Below, in pieces: positions 45,774-55,108 of a DNA stretch of 64,000 nt (the stretch's first letter is position 1; each line of letters starts with the position of its first letter). The notes below the pieces were generated by a model, which saw only the letters and a program-made list of their open reading frames with translations, made no database searches and was not told the origin of the DNA. Location of the stretch: positions 783,288-847,287 of the forward strand of contig CAWFYS010000006.1 in the NCBI GenBank assembly GCA_963820075.1, read 5' to 3'. The translations under genes and the position numbers were made by a program. This DNA comes from Kumtagia sp963820075. Lineage in GTDB: Bacteria > Pseudomonadota > Alphaproteobacteria > Rhizobiales > Rhizobiaceae.

Positions 45774-47363
45774 ATGTCGCATCCGCATGCCTCCGATCCA
45801 AATGAGTCTCATCCAGACCAGAATGCCCCGCTCCTGACCGCAGCGGGCGTGAGCAAGCATTTCGGCGGCATCGCCGCACTTTCCGATGTCCATTTCGAGC
45901 TACGCGCCGGCGAAATTCACGCGCTGATGGGCGAAAACGGGGCCGGCAAGTCGACCTTCGTCAAGATTCTGTCGGGAGTGCTTTCGAGCGACGAAGGCGC
46001 CATCACGATTGCCGGCAGGCCGGTCAGTTTCGCCAGCGTTCGGGAGGCGGAAGCGGAAGGCATCGCCATCATCCACCAGGAACTCAACCTGGTTCCGGAA
46101 CTGACCGTCGCGGACAACATCTTCCTCGGCCGCGAACCACGCATCGCGGGACTGATCGTGGACCGTAAGGCATCGCGCACACAAACGCGCAACCTGCTGA
46201 CCAGACTCGGCATAGCGCTGGCCCCGGACGCACGCGTCGGCGGGCTTCGCGTCGGCGAACAGCAGCTCGTCGAAATCGCCAAGGCCCTGTCCTTCTCGGC
46301 GCGCATTCTTATCATGGACGAGCCGACATCCGCCCTTTCGCCCGGCGAATGCACGAGGCTCTTCAAGATCGTGCGCCAGCTTTCCCGAGAGGGCGTGGCT
46401 ATCATCTATATTTCGCACCGCATCGATGAGGTCATGCATCTCGCCGACAGGGTGACGGTGTTTCGCGACGGCCGGCATGTACTGACCAAACCCATCGCGG
46501 AACTGGACGAGAACCATATTATCGCCGCGATGGTCGGACGCAGCCTGCTTGCCCTTTCCGGTCCGCCGGCCGAACCGCGTCGAGAAATCGTGCTGTCGGT
46601 ATCGGGCCTGACGCTGTCCAAGCCGCACACTCGCGGCTGGCGCGAGGTGCTGCGCGGGGCCAGCTTCGATCTCGCCGCCGGTGAAATCCTCGGCGTCGGC
46701 GGCCTGCTTGGCTCCGGGCGCACGGAAATCCTCGAAACGATCTTTGGCGCGGCGAATGGTCGCGCCGGCGGAGAGGTGCGGCTCTTCGGCCAGACAGTGG
46801 ATATCCGCTCGCCGCGCGATGCGCGCAAATTGGGGCTCGCCCTCGTCACCGAGGATCGCAAGAGCCAGGGCCTGCATCTGAAGTCGTCCATTACGCAGAA
46901 CATTGCCCTGCCGCTTCTCGGGCGACTCGCGCGCTTCGGGATCCGGTCATTCACGGGCGAGGTCGGCCTCGCGCGCAGCGCGGTCGAGGCATTGGGCATT
47001 CGCTGCCACGGCGTCGACCAGATCGCCGGCACGCTGTCAGGCGGCAATCAGCAGAAGGTTGTCATCGGCAAATGGCTGGCGACAAGGCCGCGTGTACTCC
47101 TGCTCGACGAGCCGACGCGCGGCATAGATGTCGGCGCCAAGCGGGAGATCTATGATCTCGTCTTCCGTCTGGCCCGACAGGAGGGGCTGGCGATCGTCGT
47201 TGTCAGTTCGGAACTGCCCGAACTCCTTCTTCTTTCCGACCGCATCCTTGTCATGGCCGAGGGACGGCAGGCCGGGATCCTGACGCGCGCCGAGGCCAAT
47301 GAGGAACGCATCATGCAACTGGCGTCGCCGCACGGTGGGGCGGCAGGAAAGGCCGCGGCATGA
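45774..47363 (+). CDS. Sugar ABC transporter ATP-binding protein
   Basis: A 529-residue duplicated ATPase of the ribose/xylose/galactose (CUT2) type. The first NBD has GENGAGKST (53-61), EQQLVEIAKAL and Walker B ILIMDEPTSAL. The second NBD has a degenerate Walker A (GGLLGSGRTEI), signature LSGGNQQKV and Walker B VLLLDEPTRGID. One such protein serves both halves of the importer. Its ATGA end overlaps the permease start (47360), showing translational coupling. It precedes the permease and substrate-binding protein genes. Confidence 0.93.
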   Translation: MSHPHASDPNESHPDQNAPLLTAAGVSKHFGGIAALSDVHFELRAGEIHALMGENGAGKSTFVKILSGVLSSDEGAITIAGRPVSFASVREAEAEGIAIIHQELNLVPELTVADNIFLGREPRIAGLIVDRKASRTQTRNLLTRLGIALAPDARVGGLRVGEQQLVEIAKALSFSARILIMDEPTSALSPGECTRLFKIVRQLSREGVAIIYISHRIDEVMHLADRVTVFRDGRHVLTKPIAELDENHIIAAMVGRSLLALSGPPAEPRREIVLSVSGLTLSKPHTRGWREVLRGASFDLAAGEILGVGGLLGSGRTEILETIFGAANGRAGGEVRLFGQTVDIRSPRDARKLGLALVTEDRKSQGLHLKSSITQNIALPLLGRLARFGIRSFTGEVGLARSAVEALGIRCHGVDQIAGTLSGGNQQKVVIGKWLATRPRVLLLDEPTRGIDVGAKREIYDLVFRLARQEGLAIVVVSSELPELLLLSDRILVMAEGRQAGILTRAEANEERIMQLASPHGGAAGKAAA

Positions 47364-48676
47364 GCCTGCTCAGGCTGCTCTCCCGCACGAAGCTCTACTG
47401 GGGCCTCATCGCCATATTCCTGGTTGGCGTGCTGTTCTCGCCGGTCACGTCGTCCGGCAAGAACATTTTCCTGTCATATGGAAACCTGCTCGACGTACTG
47501 CGCCAGGTATCCATTACCGGGCTCATCGCCACCGGCATGACGGCGGTCATCATTACCGGCGGCATCGACCTTTCCGTCGGTTCGCTGATGGCGATCTGCA
47601 GCGTCGTATGCGCCATGCTTCTGACCGTCGAGGGCAACACGCCGGCGGCCGCCATGGGCTTGCCGATGGCCGGTCTCGTCGCCCTCATGATCGGCTTTGC
47701 CGTGGTGCGCTTTGTCTTCGCGAATGTCGAGAAGGCGCGGATGGGCAGGGAGGGTGGACGTGATGTCAGCCTCGACACAATGCGCGGCGTGATCCTGCCG
47801 CTCGCCTTCGGCGTGTTGCTGGCCGCCCTGTTGCTCTGGTTCCTGCTTCCGCAGATGCAAACCAAATTCGGCGTCCTCGGCGTGCTGATCGTCGCGCCAT
47901 GCGTCGGGCTCTGCTTCGGCGCTATCAACGGGATGCTGATCGTCGGCGGCCGAATGCAGCCCTTCATCGTGACGCTTGCCATGATGGTCACCGCGCTTGG
48001 CATCGCCCGACTGACCGCCGGCCAGAACAATGCGGTGCTGCCGGTCTATACGGGCAGCAACGCCGTCGCGGAGTTCGACATGCTGCGCTCGCTGGTTTTC
48101 GGCGTGGTGCCGATGCCGGGTCTGTTTTTCATCGCCGCGATCGTGATCTATTCGGTCGTGCTCCGCGTCACGCCGTTCGGCCAATATGTCTACGCCATCG
48201 GCGGCAACGAGGAAGCCGCACGCCTCTCGGGTATCGAATCCGGCAAGGTCAAGATCGCCACCTACGCGATATCGGGGCTGCTCGCCGGAATCGCGGCCGT
48301 CCTCTATGTCGCGCAATATAGGCAGGGCAAGCCGGACGCCGGCGCCGGGCTGGAACTCGATGCCATTGCCGCCGTCGTCATCGGCGGCACCAGCCTGATG
48401 GGCGGGCGCGGCAGCATGGCGGGCACGTTCTGCGGCGTGCTCATATTCGGCCTGCTCTCCAACATACTGCAGCTCCACAACATCAACTCGAACCTTCAAC
48501 TCGTGCTGAAGGGACTTATCATCATCGGCACCGTGCTTGTCCAGGAGCGCAACGCCGCTGATTTCCTGAGCTTTCTGCGCCTTCCGGTCTCGCGGCCGGC
48601 GCAAAAAGACGCGTCCGCCGATCCGCGGGCGCCACGCAAGACCGTGGCTCAAAACACCGGAGGAAACACGAAATGA
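47360..48676 (+). CDS. Sugar ABC transporter permease (CUT2/RbsC-MglC type)
   Basis: A 438-residue inner-membrane permease with about ten spans. Typical segments are GMTAVIITGGIDLSVGSLMA, GAINGMLIVGGRMQPFIVTL, YAIGGNEEAARLSGI (the ATPase-contact loop) and ISGLLAGIAAVLYVAQ. It is longer than RbsC (about 320) because of an insert with a charged loop (FANVEKARMGREGGRD) followed by an extra span, as in XylH/MglC-like permeases. The C-terminal tail is hydrophilic. The start and stop both overlap the neighbouring genes by four bases. Confidence 0.92.
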   Translation: MSLLRLLSRTKLYWGLIAIFLVGVLFSPVTSSGKNIFLSYGNLLDVLRQVSITGLIATGMTAVIITGGIDLSVGSLMAICSVVCAMLLTVEGNTPAAAMGLPMAGLVALMIGFAVVRFVFANVEKARMGREGGRDVSLDTMRGVILPLAFGVLLAALLLWFLLPQMQTKFGVLGVLIVAPCVGLCFGAINGMLIVGGRMQPFIVTLAMMVTALGIARLTAGQNNAVLPVYTGSNAVAEFDMLRSLVFGVVPMPGLFFIAAIVIYSVVLRVTPFGQYVYAIGGNEEAARLSGIESGKVKIATYAISGLLAGIAAVLYVAQYRQGKPDAGAGLELDAIAAVVIGGTSLMGGRGSMAGTFCGVLIFGLLSNILQLHNINSNLQLVLKGLIIIGTVLVQERNAADFLSFLRLPVSRPAQKDASADPRAPRKTVAQNTGGNTK

Positions 48677-49641
48677 AACGCCGTGAATTACTGGGGCTCG
48701 CCGCCCTTGCCGCAGCACTCGTGTCCAGCACCGCGCTTTTGACTGCCGGCCACGCGCTGGCCCAGGACAAGAAATGGAAGATCGGCTTTTCCCAGGCAAC
48801 GACGATCGAGCCGTGGCGCGCCCAGTTCAACAAGGACATCATCGCGGAGGCGGCAAAGCATCCCGAGGTGGAACTGATCATCACCGACGGAGAGGACAAG
48901 ACTGAAAAGCAGGTCGCCGATGTCGAAAACCTCATCCGGCAGGAGGTCGATGCGCTGCTTGTCTCGCCCAAGGAGTTGGCCGGACTGACCGGAGTCGTGC
49001 AGCAGGCGATCGATGCGAAGATCCCGGTCTTTGTTCTGGACCGCAACGTCGACACCGACCAGTACACGCAGTTCGTCGGCGGCGACAATGTTCTGATCGG
49101 CCGGGCGGCGGGCGAGTATGCCGTGGAAGTTTTGGGCGGCGCCGGCAAGGCTGCGGGCAATGTCGTCGAAATCTGGGGCGGCATGGGCACGCAACCTGCC
49201 CATGACCGTCACGACGGCTTCCACGAATTCACCGACAAGGAGCCCGGCATCAAGAATCTTCTCGATCAGCAGTCCGGAGACTGGAAGCAGGACCAGGCCT
49301 ACAACATCATGGCCACCGCGCTGCGCAACAACGAGAAGATCGATCTGGTCTACGGCCACAATGATCCGATGGCCTATGGCGCCTATCTCGCCGCGAAGGA
49401 TGCCGGACGCGAAAAGGAGATCAAGTTCATCGGCATCGATGCCCTGCCGGCCGAAGGCGTCACCTGGGTGAAGAATGGCGAACTTACCGCCACCTTCCTC
49501 TATGCAACACCGGGCGCTGAAGGGCTGCGCCAGGCCATCAAGCATCTGGGCGGCGAGAAGGTCGAGAAGACCATCACCCTGCCGACTGAAAAGGTCACCG
49601 CCGACAACGCCGCGCAGGTTCTCAAGGACAAGGGCCTGTAG
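48673..49641 (+). CDS. Sugar ABC transporter substrate-binding protein
   Basis: A 322-residue periplasmic-binding protein of the ribose-binding (type I) family with a signal peptide cleaved near ALAQD (residue ~30). The mature protein begins KKWKIGFSQATTIEPWRAQF and contains VDALLVSPKELAGLTGVVQQ, FVLDRNVDTDQYTQFVGGDN and YGHNDPMAYGAYLAAKDAG. It resembles YtfQ-like galactofuranose/ribose binders; the true ligand is unknown. The ATGA overlap with the permease and a terminator 14 nt after the stop define the operon end. Confidence 0.93.
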   Translation: MKRRELLGLAALAAALVSSTALLTAGHALAQDKKWKIGFSQATTIEPWRAQFNKDIIAEAAKHPEVELIITDGEDKTEKQVADVENLIRQEVDALLVSPKELAGLTGVVQQAIDAKIPVFVLDRNVDTDQYTQFVGGDNVLIGRAAGEYAVEVLGGAGKAAGNVVEIWGGMGTQPAHDRHDGFHEFTDKEPGIKNLLDQQSGDWKQDQAYNIMATALRNNEKIDLVYGHNDPMAYGAYLAAKDAGREKEIKFIGIDALPAEGVTWVKNGELTATFLYATPGAEGLRQAIKHLGGEKVEKTITLPTEKVTADNAAQVLKDKGL

Positions 49642-49654
49642 CAGGCACCCTGGT

Positions 49655-49682
49655 TCGGGCGGTTCTCCGCCCGACCGTTTCT
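49655..49682 (+). terminator. Terminator of the ABC importer operon
   Basis: An 8 bp stem TCGGGCGG/CCGCCCGA with a TTCT loop, followed by CCGTTTCTCC. It lies 14 nt beyond the binding-protein stop. The T-tract is interrupted. Confidence 0.65.
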
Positions 49683-49734
49683 CCTAGAAGCGTCTTTCGG
49701 CTCGACGCTTGCACAGCGCCCGCGGAAGGCGCGG

Positions 49735-49802
49735 CAGGAGGGGCGGCGAGGCTAAAGCTGCCAATCTCCCCCCCTGCCTTGTGGGGGAGATCGGCAGTTT
49801 CA
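49735..49802. repeat. Palindromic intergenic repeat related to family C
   Basis: A short element with TGCCAATCTCCCCC and its complement GGGGGAGATCGGCA around a TGCCTTG loop. The TGCCAATCTCC core is shared with the element at 6055-6232. It lies between the convergent ends of the ABC operon and acoC and could terminate either one. Confidence 0.6.
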
Positions 49803-49835
49803 CGCTTGCCGCCTCTTTTACGGCGTTGAGTCAGC

Positions 49836-50948
49836 TCAGCCTTTGACCTGCGCGCGGATCGCCTCGTTGACCTTTCCCGCCGCTTCCATCATCGCCATAT
49901 GGCCAACGCCGTCGATGATTTCGACCCTCGCCCGCGGCAAGGCTTTGGCATGTTCCGGCGGGATCACCGCGTCCTCCGCGCCCCACAGGATCTGAACCGG
50001 GACTGACGCAGCCTGCAACGCGTCGGCGACGATGCGCTGCTGTCTGCCGTCGCTGAACAATGACGCCGCCAGATCGCGCAATGTCTGAGATACGCCGTCC
50101 AAACGCTTGAACTTCAACAGGTCCTCCACCATCTGCCGGCTGACGAGGTTCTCGTCGGCGAAAAGGTCCTTCAAGACCGGTTTCAAATCGCGGCGGGACT
50201 CGGCCAGGACGAAGCCGTCGATATAGGAGCTGTTGATTTCCGGGCCGAGACCCACCGGACTGATAAGCGTAAGCGATCTCACCAGGTCGCCGCGACGCAG
50301 CGCCAAGGCGGCCGCGACGGCGCCACCCATCGAATGGCCGACCAGATGGGCGTCTTCCAGACCGGTTGCCTGCAGGAAATGTTCGACTGCATCCACCAGT
50401 GCGTCCAGTCCCGGATTGGCCATCGTCTTGGAGGAGCCGCCATGCCCCGGCAGGTCGAGCGCATAGACCGGACCGACGCTTGCGACCTCGTCGATATTGA
50501 ACATCCAGTTGTTGAGATCGCCGCCGAATCCATGGATGAAGACGATCGGGTCGCCTTCGCCGGGGCGTTCCGCGTAACGGAGACGACCGCTCGGGGTCTC
50601 GACAAACCGGTAGCTTGGCGCCTCTTCGTCCTTTTCGTCACTCTCAGCCGCCAGTTCGAATGACGCCACAAAGGCGTCGATCTCCGCGTCGGACACCTCT
50701 TCGGATGCGAGAACGCCGAGCAGGGCCTTGACAGGATAGACCTGCCCCACCTCGCCGACGCGCCGGCGCAGGAGGCCGCCGTCGGCCGCCTCCACCGAAT
50801 TGGCGATCTTGTCCGTCTCGACGTCCATGATTTCCTGGCCAGGCTTGATTACCTGCCCTTCCTCGACATGCCATGCCGAGAGGGTCCCCTCCTTCATGGA
50901 CAGGCCCCATTTCGGCATGACGAGCGGCGTGATGCTCGGATCCGCCAT
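49836..50948 (-). CDS. acoC: Acetoin dehydrogenase E2-like lipoyl/alpha-beta hydrolase protein
   Basis: A 370-residue two-domain protein. The N-terminal lipoyl domain (~1-80) has the lipoyl lysine K47 in DVETDKIANS. The C-terminal alpha/beta-hydrolase domain has FIHGFGG, nucleophile S206 in VGHSMGGA and GHMAMME near the end. This lipoyl-hydrolase fusion is typical of AcoC, the acetyltransferase of the acetoin dehydrogenase complex (acetoin to acetaldehyde plus acetyl-CoA). It starts one base after the acoB stop and is the last gene of the operon. Confidence 0.88.
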   Translation of the reverse strand: MADPSITPLVMPKWGLSMKEGTLSAWHVEEGQVIKPGQEIMDVETDKIANSVEAADGGLLRRRVGEVGQVYPVKALLGVLASEEVSDAEIDAFVASFELAAESDEKDEEAPSYRFVETPSGRLRYAERPGEGDPIVFIHGFGGDLNNWMFNIDEVASVGPVYALDLPGHGGSSKTMANPGLDALVDAVEHFLQATGLEDAHLVGHSMGGAVAAALALRRGDLVRSLTLISPVGLGPEINSSYIDGFVLAESRRDLKPVLKDLFADENLVSRQMVEDLLKFKRLDGVSQTLRDLAASLFSDGRQQRIVADALQAASVPVQILWGAEDAVIPPEHAKALPRARVEIIDGVGHMAMMEAAGKVNEAIRAQVKG

Positions 50949-50949
50949 T

Positions 50950-51972
50950 TCAGGCCGCCTTACGCGTGCCGGCGACGGTCTTGCGCACCGCCTCGGCGAT
51001 CACAGCCGCCGTGGGCACATAGATGTCTTCCAGAACCGGAGAGAACGGCACGGGCGTATGAGGAGCCGTAACCATCCGGATGGGCGCCCTCAAGGCTCCG
51101 AACGCATCCTGGGCTACGGTTGCCGAGATGTCCGAAGCAATCGAGCAGCGCGGATTGGCCTCGTCCACGCAGATCAGCCTGCCGGTCTTTTCGACACTTT
51201 CGATAACCGTATCCATGTCGACGGGCGACAGGGTGCGCAAGTCGATGATCTCGCAATCGATGCCTTCCTTCGCAAGCATATTGGCCGCGTCGACCGAGCG
51301 ATGGACCGTCTGGCCGTAGGTGACGATCGTGGCGTGCCTGCCGTCCCTCACGATGTTCGCCTCGCCGAACGGGATTGCGTAGGATTCTTCCGGCACTTCG
51401 GACTCATGGCCATAAAGGTTCTTGTGCTCCAGGAAGATCACCGGGTCGTTGTCGCGGATCGACTGGATCAGCAGCCCCTTGCAGTCATAGGCGTTGGACG
51501 GGCAGACGACCTTAAGTCCGGGGATGTGGGTGAAGATCGGGGTGAGCATCTGGCTGTGCTGCGCGGCCGCACGAAAGCCAGCCCCGCACATGGCCCGTAT
51601 CACCACCGGCGTCTCGGCCTTGCCGCCGAACATATAGCGGAACTTTGCCGCCTGATTGTAGATCTGGTCGAGGCAGACGCCCATGAAGTCGACGAACATG
51701 AGTTCCGCGATAGGGCGCAACCCGCATGCCGCCGCGCCGATCGCCGCACCCACATAGGCGCTTTCCGAGAGCGGCGTATCCATCAGCCTGTCGCCGTGCT
51801 TGGCGTAGAGGCCTTTGGTTACACCCATCACCCCGCCCCACGCGTCCTTTTCGCCCGTCGCGCCGGTGCCGCCGACAATGTCCTCACCCATGAGGATGAC
51901 GGTCGGATCGCGGCGCATTTCCTGATCAATCGCTTCATTGATGGCGTCTTTCATACTGATTGTGCGAGCCAT
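50950..51972 (-). CDS. acoB: Acetoin/2-oxoacid dehydrogenase E1 component, beta subunit
   Basis: A 340-residue E1-beta. It starts MARTISMKDAINEAIDQEMR at ATG 51972 with GGAGG closely upstream. It contains the conserved GVTKGLYAKHGDRLMDTPLS, SESAYVGAAIGAAACGLRPI, HSQMLTPIFTHIPGLKVVCP and EHKNLYG segments, and a transketolase C-terminal domain. With AcoA it binds thiamine diphosphate. Adjacent acoA, acoC and acoX make acetoin dehydrogenase the best assignment; a pyruvate or branched-chain complex is less likely because AcoX is present. Confidence 0.88.
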   Translation of the reverse strand: MARTISMKDAINEAIDQEMRRDPTVILMGEDIVGGTGATGEKDAWGGVMGVTKGLYAKHGDRLMDTPLSESAYVGAAIGAAACGLRPIAELMFVDFMGVCLDQIYNQAAKFRYMFGGKAETPVVIRAMCGAGFRAAAQHSQMLTPIFTHIPGLKVVCPSNAYDCKGLLIQSIRDNDPVIFLEHKNLYGHESEVPEESYAIPFGEANIVRDGRHATIVTYGQTVHRSVDAANMLAKEGIDCEIIDLRTLSPVDMDTVIESVEKTGRLICVDEANPRCSIASDISATVAQDAFGALRAPIRMVTAPHTPVPFSPVLEDIYVPTAAVIAEAVRKTVAGTRKAA

Positions 51973-52001
51973 TGTTTCCTCCGCAATTACTATGTGTCGG
52001 T

Positions 52002-52985
52002 TCAATAGGCGACGTAGACGTCGGTCAGCAGTTCCTTGGCTGCCGGCACGGCGGCGGCCTCGGCTTGCGTGACCGCATCCTCGATCAGTCGCGCGACCTG
52101 CCTGTCGATCGCTTCGAATTCTTCGGCGGTGACGACGCCGGCCTCCCTCAACCGCGCCTGGAAAATCTTGATGCAGTCCTTGTTGGCGCGGATATCCTCC
52201 AATTCGCCCTTGCCCCGATAGGTCTGGGCATCGCCCTCGAAGTGGCCATGAAAGCGGACCATCTTGCATTCCAGCAGCGACGGGCCGCCGCCTTCCCGCG
52301 CGCGCTTGATGATCTCGCCCGCCGCCTCGTAGACGGCGAAGAAATCGGTTCCGTCGACGGTGACCCCCGGAAGGCCGAAGCCGCTGGCGCGATCGACATA
52401 GGAGTCCACCGCGACCGCCCAGTCGACGGAGGTCGATTCGGCGTATCCGTTGTTCTCCACGACAAAGATGGCGGGGAGGTTCCATACCGCGGCCAGATTC
52501 AGGCTTTCAAGGAACGTGCCCTGGTTCGAGGCGCCGTCGCCGACAAACGAAATGCCGACGCCGCCATGGCCGAGTTTCTGGGCCGCAAGTGCTGCGCCGC
52601 AGATCAACGGCGCGCCGGCGCCGAGGATGCCGTTGGCGCCCATCATGCCCTTGGACAGGTCGGCGATGTGCATCGATCCGCCCTTGCCGCGGCAGGCGCC
52701 GGTGCTCTTCCCATAGATCTCGGCCATCATCTCCTTAACGTCGACGCCCTTGGCGATGCAGTGTCCGTGGCCGCGATGCGTGGAGGCGATGCGGTCGTTG
52801 TCGTTCAGATGCATCATGATGCCGACCGCGGAGGCTTCCTCCCCGGCATAGAGATGGACGAAGCCTGGAATGTCGCCGCGCGCGAAATCGACATGCAGCC
52901 GGTCCTCGAACTCGCGGATCGTGCGCATCGTCCGATAGGCCTCGAGAAGCTTTTCCTTGCTCAAAGGAAAGGGATTGCTGCTCAT
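52002..52985 (-). CDS. acoA: Acetoin/2-oxoacid dehydrogenase E1 component, alpha subunit
   Basis: A 327-residue thiamine-diphosphate-dependent E1-alpha. The TPP motif is GDGASNQGTFLESLNLAA ending VVENN (~150-180); RGHGHCIAKGVD and the early FVHLYAGEEASAVG are also conserved. The start ATG 52985 has GGGAGG 6 nt upstream and overlaps the stop of acoX by four bases (ATGA). Downstream acoB begins 29 nt later. It probably forms a heterotetramer with AcoB. Confidence 0.88.
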   Translation of the reverse strand: MSSNPFPLSKEKLLEAYRTMRTIREFEDRLHVDFARGDIPGFVHLYAGEEASAVGIMMHLNDNDRIASTHRGHGHCIAKGVDVKEMMAEIYGKSTGACRGKGGSMHIADLSKGMMGANGILGAGAPLICGAALAAQKLGHGGVGISFVGDGASNQGTFLESLNLAAVWNLPAIFVVENNGYAESTSVDWAVAVDSYVDRASGFGLPGVTVDGTDFFAVYEAAGEIIKRAREGGGPSLLECKMVRFHGHFEGDAQTYRGKGELEDIRANKDCIKIFQARLREAGVVTAEEFEAIDRQVARLIEDAVTQAEAAAVPAAKELLTDVYVAY

Positions 52986-54055
52986 GATGATCCTCCCTGT
53001 TGTTGAGTGAGAAGCGACAGTGTGCCCGCCGGCTCGACGAGCCTGCCTTTCGCAGCGGCATGCGCCATGCAGGCGGAGACATCGACGGTGCGGAACGCGG
53101 CATCGCGCAATGTAACGGAAACGCTGTCGCGTTCGGAAAAGGTGACTTCCCGCTCGCCGTCGAAGGCCAGAGAGCCAGCAGGAACCGTAAGCGTCACTGG
53201 CGCGTCGAAACTTACTGTCTCAAGCCGCTGGATGCCGACAGGCTCGATCAGTCCGGGGGCGATGGGCGCCATGAGGCGAAACGGAGCAGCCCCTGGCGGT
53301 TCGAGGATGACCCGCCGCCCGAACGGCGACGAGCGTTTGACCGGGGCCAGCAATCCGACGATCGAGGACATGCCGATGGCGCCCGGCTCGGCGAAGGTCA
53401 CGAACAGTTCGCGAAATCCCTCGGCCTTCCAGATTGCACGCGAGCCGATAAAGCGTTCGCTCACGACGCAGACATCGACAAGCGCGATTTCGCGGCTGTC
53501 ATTGATCGTTACGTCGAAACGCTTGTTGCCCACGAAAGCAACGCCGGGGGGCACGGCGCCGGTTACGGCGAGCCCGACCGCCAGGCCGGTAATCGTCGGC
53601 TCGCGGTGTTCCGGAAAGGCATTGTTGGTCCCGGTGGAGACCCCGGCGATGGGAACGCCGCCGCACCCGGACACGACCACGCGATGCGTTCCGTCCCCGC
53701 CCAGGACGACGATTGCCGCCACGCCCATCCGGCGCATGAGGCGCGCCGCATGGGCGCTGTCCTCGGCCTGCCCGGTGACATTCATTTGCAGAAAATCGAG
53801 TGCGGGAAAGCGCGCTTCGCCGGCGTTGCGGGCGCGCATCATGGTGCGGTTCAAATGTACGCGGATGCCCGCGTTTTCCGGCATCATCACGACATCTGTG
53901 ACGCCGGCCGCGGCCAGACCCGCCAGAATGCGCAGCACGATATTGGCGCGGTCGGTTATCTGCAGACTGCCGGCATGCGAGACGATGCGGCGTATGTCGC
54001 GTGCCGATACCGGATTTGCGATGATGCCAACAACCGGAACGGGCACGTTGTCCAT
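52982..54055 (-). CDS. acoX: AcoX / ATP-NAD kinase family protein
   Basis: A 357-residue protein with an NAD-kinase-like fold: VVGIIANPVSARDIRRIVS at the start, VLGGDGTHRVV (the GGDGT motif of NAD kinases) near residue ~105 and VSTGTNNAFPEHREPT. AcoX accompanies acetoin dehydrogenase operons in many bacteria, but its reaction is not established. ATG 54055 (MDNVPVPVVG) directly abuts GGGAGG, so GTG 54046 may be the true start. First gene of the operon acoX-acoA-acoB-acoC. The 365-nt gap upstream (54056-54420) has a terminator but no gene. Confidence 0.85.
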   Translation of the reverse strand: MDNVPVPVVGIIANPVSARDIRRIVSHAGSLQITDRANIVLRILAGLAAAGVTDVVMMPENAGIRVHLNRTMMRARNAGEARFPALDFLQMNVTGQAEDSAHAARLMRRMGVAAIVVLGGDGTHRVVVSGCGGVPIAGVSTGTNNAFPEHREPTITGLAVGLAVTGAVPPGVAFVGNKRFDVTINDSREIALVDVCVVSERFIGSRAIWKAEGFRELFVTFAEPGAIGMSSIVGLLAPVKRSSPFGRRVILEPPGAAPFRLMAPIAPGLIEPVGIQRLETVSFDAPVTLTVPAGSLAFDGEREVTFSERDSVSVTLRDAAFRTVDVSACMAHAAAKGRLVEPAGTLSLLTQQQGGSS

Positions 54056-54226
54056 CCTCCCAGTATATGGACAGAAATCGTCAAGCCTCGCCGCCCCACC
54101 GACAATGCCGCCATTCAATTGGCGAGGCAAGTAGCGCGATTTGGGATTGCGCGCCCGCAACGCGCGAACGGGATTGTCCTTTAGGCCAGTAGGCGGCTTC
54201 GGCGTCCGCATCGCGGAGAGAGGACG

Positions 54227-54260
54227 AAAAAAGACCCGCCGCCCCTTGGAGGCGACGGGT
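54227..54260 (-). terminator. Rho-independent terminator of the DUF1127 gene pair
   Basis: On the minus strand a stem ACCCGTCGCC/GGCGGCGGGT (one mismatch) is followed by CTTTTTT. It lies 160 nt beyond the DUF1127 gene at 54421, upstream of the aco promoter region. Confidence 0.75.
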
Positions 54261-54420
54261 CCGCGCGGCAGCGGGCGGGGACCTTGGGGGCGCCGCGCGA
54301 TTGAAAAATCTCATTGCCGGCGATGTGGTGGCCGGAGCATAAAGAGCGCCGAAACCAATGGGCTACCAGGTGACGTGGAGGCGGCACCGTAAGGTGATCG
54401 CGCCGTCCGACACTCATGTT

Positions 54421-54666
54421 TCACGATGGGGCGTTCAGTCGTAGCCTGACGCCAAGGCCCGCCTCGCCGCGCAGGATCGCACCATCGACCGGTGTCAGGC
54501 CGAAGTCCAGAAGTCGCTGATCGTCCATCTGGCAGAACCATTCGCGAATCCGCTCCCCGGCCGCATCGCTGCGAGCACGGATAAGCCCGTGCACAAGCGC
54601 CGGTCTGGCGATCAGCGGCTCCGCATAGGGCGCCTTGGTCGCCCAGGGGGGAGACTTGATGTTCAT
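54421..54666 (-). CDS. DUF1127-like small protein
   Basis: An 81-residue small protein with a C-terminal DUF1127-like helix: WFCQMDDQRLLDFGLTPVDG. The N-terminal half is basic and unassigned. DUF1127 proteins of alphaproteobacteria bind RNA or affect sRNA turnover and phosphate or carbon metabolism. ATG 54666 has AGGAGG 5 nt upstream. It is 16 nt downstream of a second DUF1127 gene. Confidence 0.75.
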   Translation of the reverse strand: MNIKSPPWATKAPYAEPLIARPALVHGLIRARSDAAGERIREWFCQMDDQRLLDFGLTPVDGAILRGEAGLGVRLRLNAPS

Positions 54667-54682
54667 AGTCGCCTCCTGCCTG

Positions 54683-54868
54683 TCAGTCGAGCGGGCCGCG
54701 TGCGCGATGGTTTCCGCGAACAGCCGATGAAATACCTGCCCTTGAAAGTCCGATGTCCTTCAGGAGGTTATCATCCATCGCGCTCAGCGCCTGAATGGCA
54801 TGCCTTCGCGCCCGATACTCGAAGACCGTTTGATAAACCGCGTGCAATCGTGAAGTGAAACCAGGCAT
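54683..54868 (-). CDS. DUF1127 domain-containing small protein
   Basis: A 61-residue DUF1127 protein. The family pattern is RARRHAIQALSAMDDNLLKD followed by IGLSRAGISSAV. It is basic at the N-terminus. It probably forms a two-gene unit with 54421-54666. The intergenic region between this gene and the divergent cytochrome c (54869-55108) holds an FNR-type box. Confidence 0.82.
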   Translation of the reverse strand: MPGFTSRLHAVYQTVFEYRARRHAIQALSAMDDNLLKDIGLSRAGISSAVRGNHRARGPLD

Positions 54869-55036
54869 GATGAATATCCTCGACTGCTGCCATCCATGTC
54901 ATTCCTTATAGCGGCTCCTTGTTTCACCCGTATTTCCGGAATTGTTTCATTCTTTTCTCCGGCTTCGCCGTTATAAGGGTGACGAGCCGTGGACCAAAGC
55001 GCGCCGTTCGCGCAATCGCCTCGCGGGCCGCCTCTC

Positions 55037-55050
55037 TTGATCCGCATCAA
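55037..55050. promoter_or_regulatory. FNR/FixK-type box upstream of cytochrome c gene
   Basis: TTGATCCGCATCAA is a perfect FNR/FixK dyad (TTGAT-N4-ATCAA). Its centre is 65 nt before ATG 55109, so a -41.5 position would place transcription start ~24 nt upstream of the gene. Regulation of the divergent DUF1127 pair is possible but the distance is larger. Confidence 0.75.
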
Positions 55051-55108
55051 GGCGGTCAATCGAGCCGGATCATAGGTTGGCTTCGGCGGACCAACCAAGG
55101 AGCGCGCT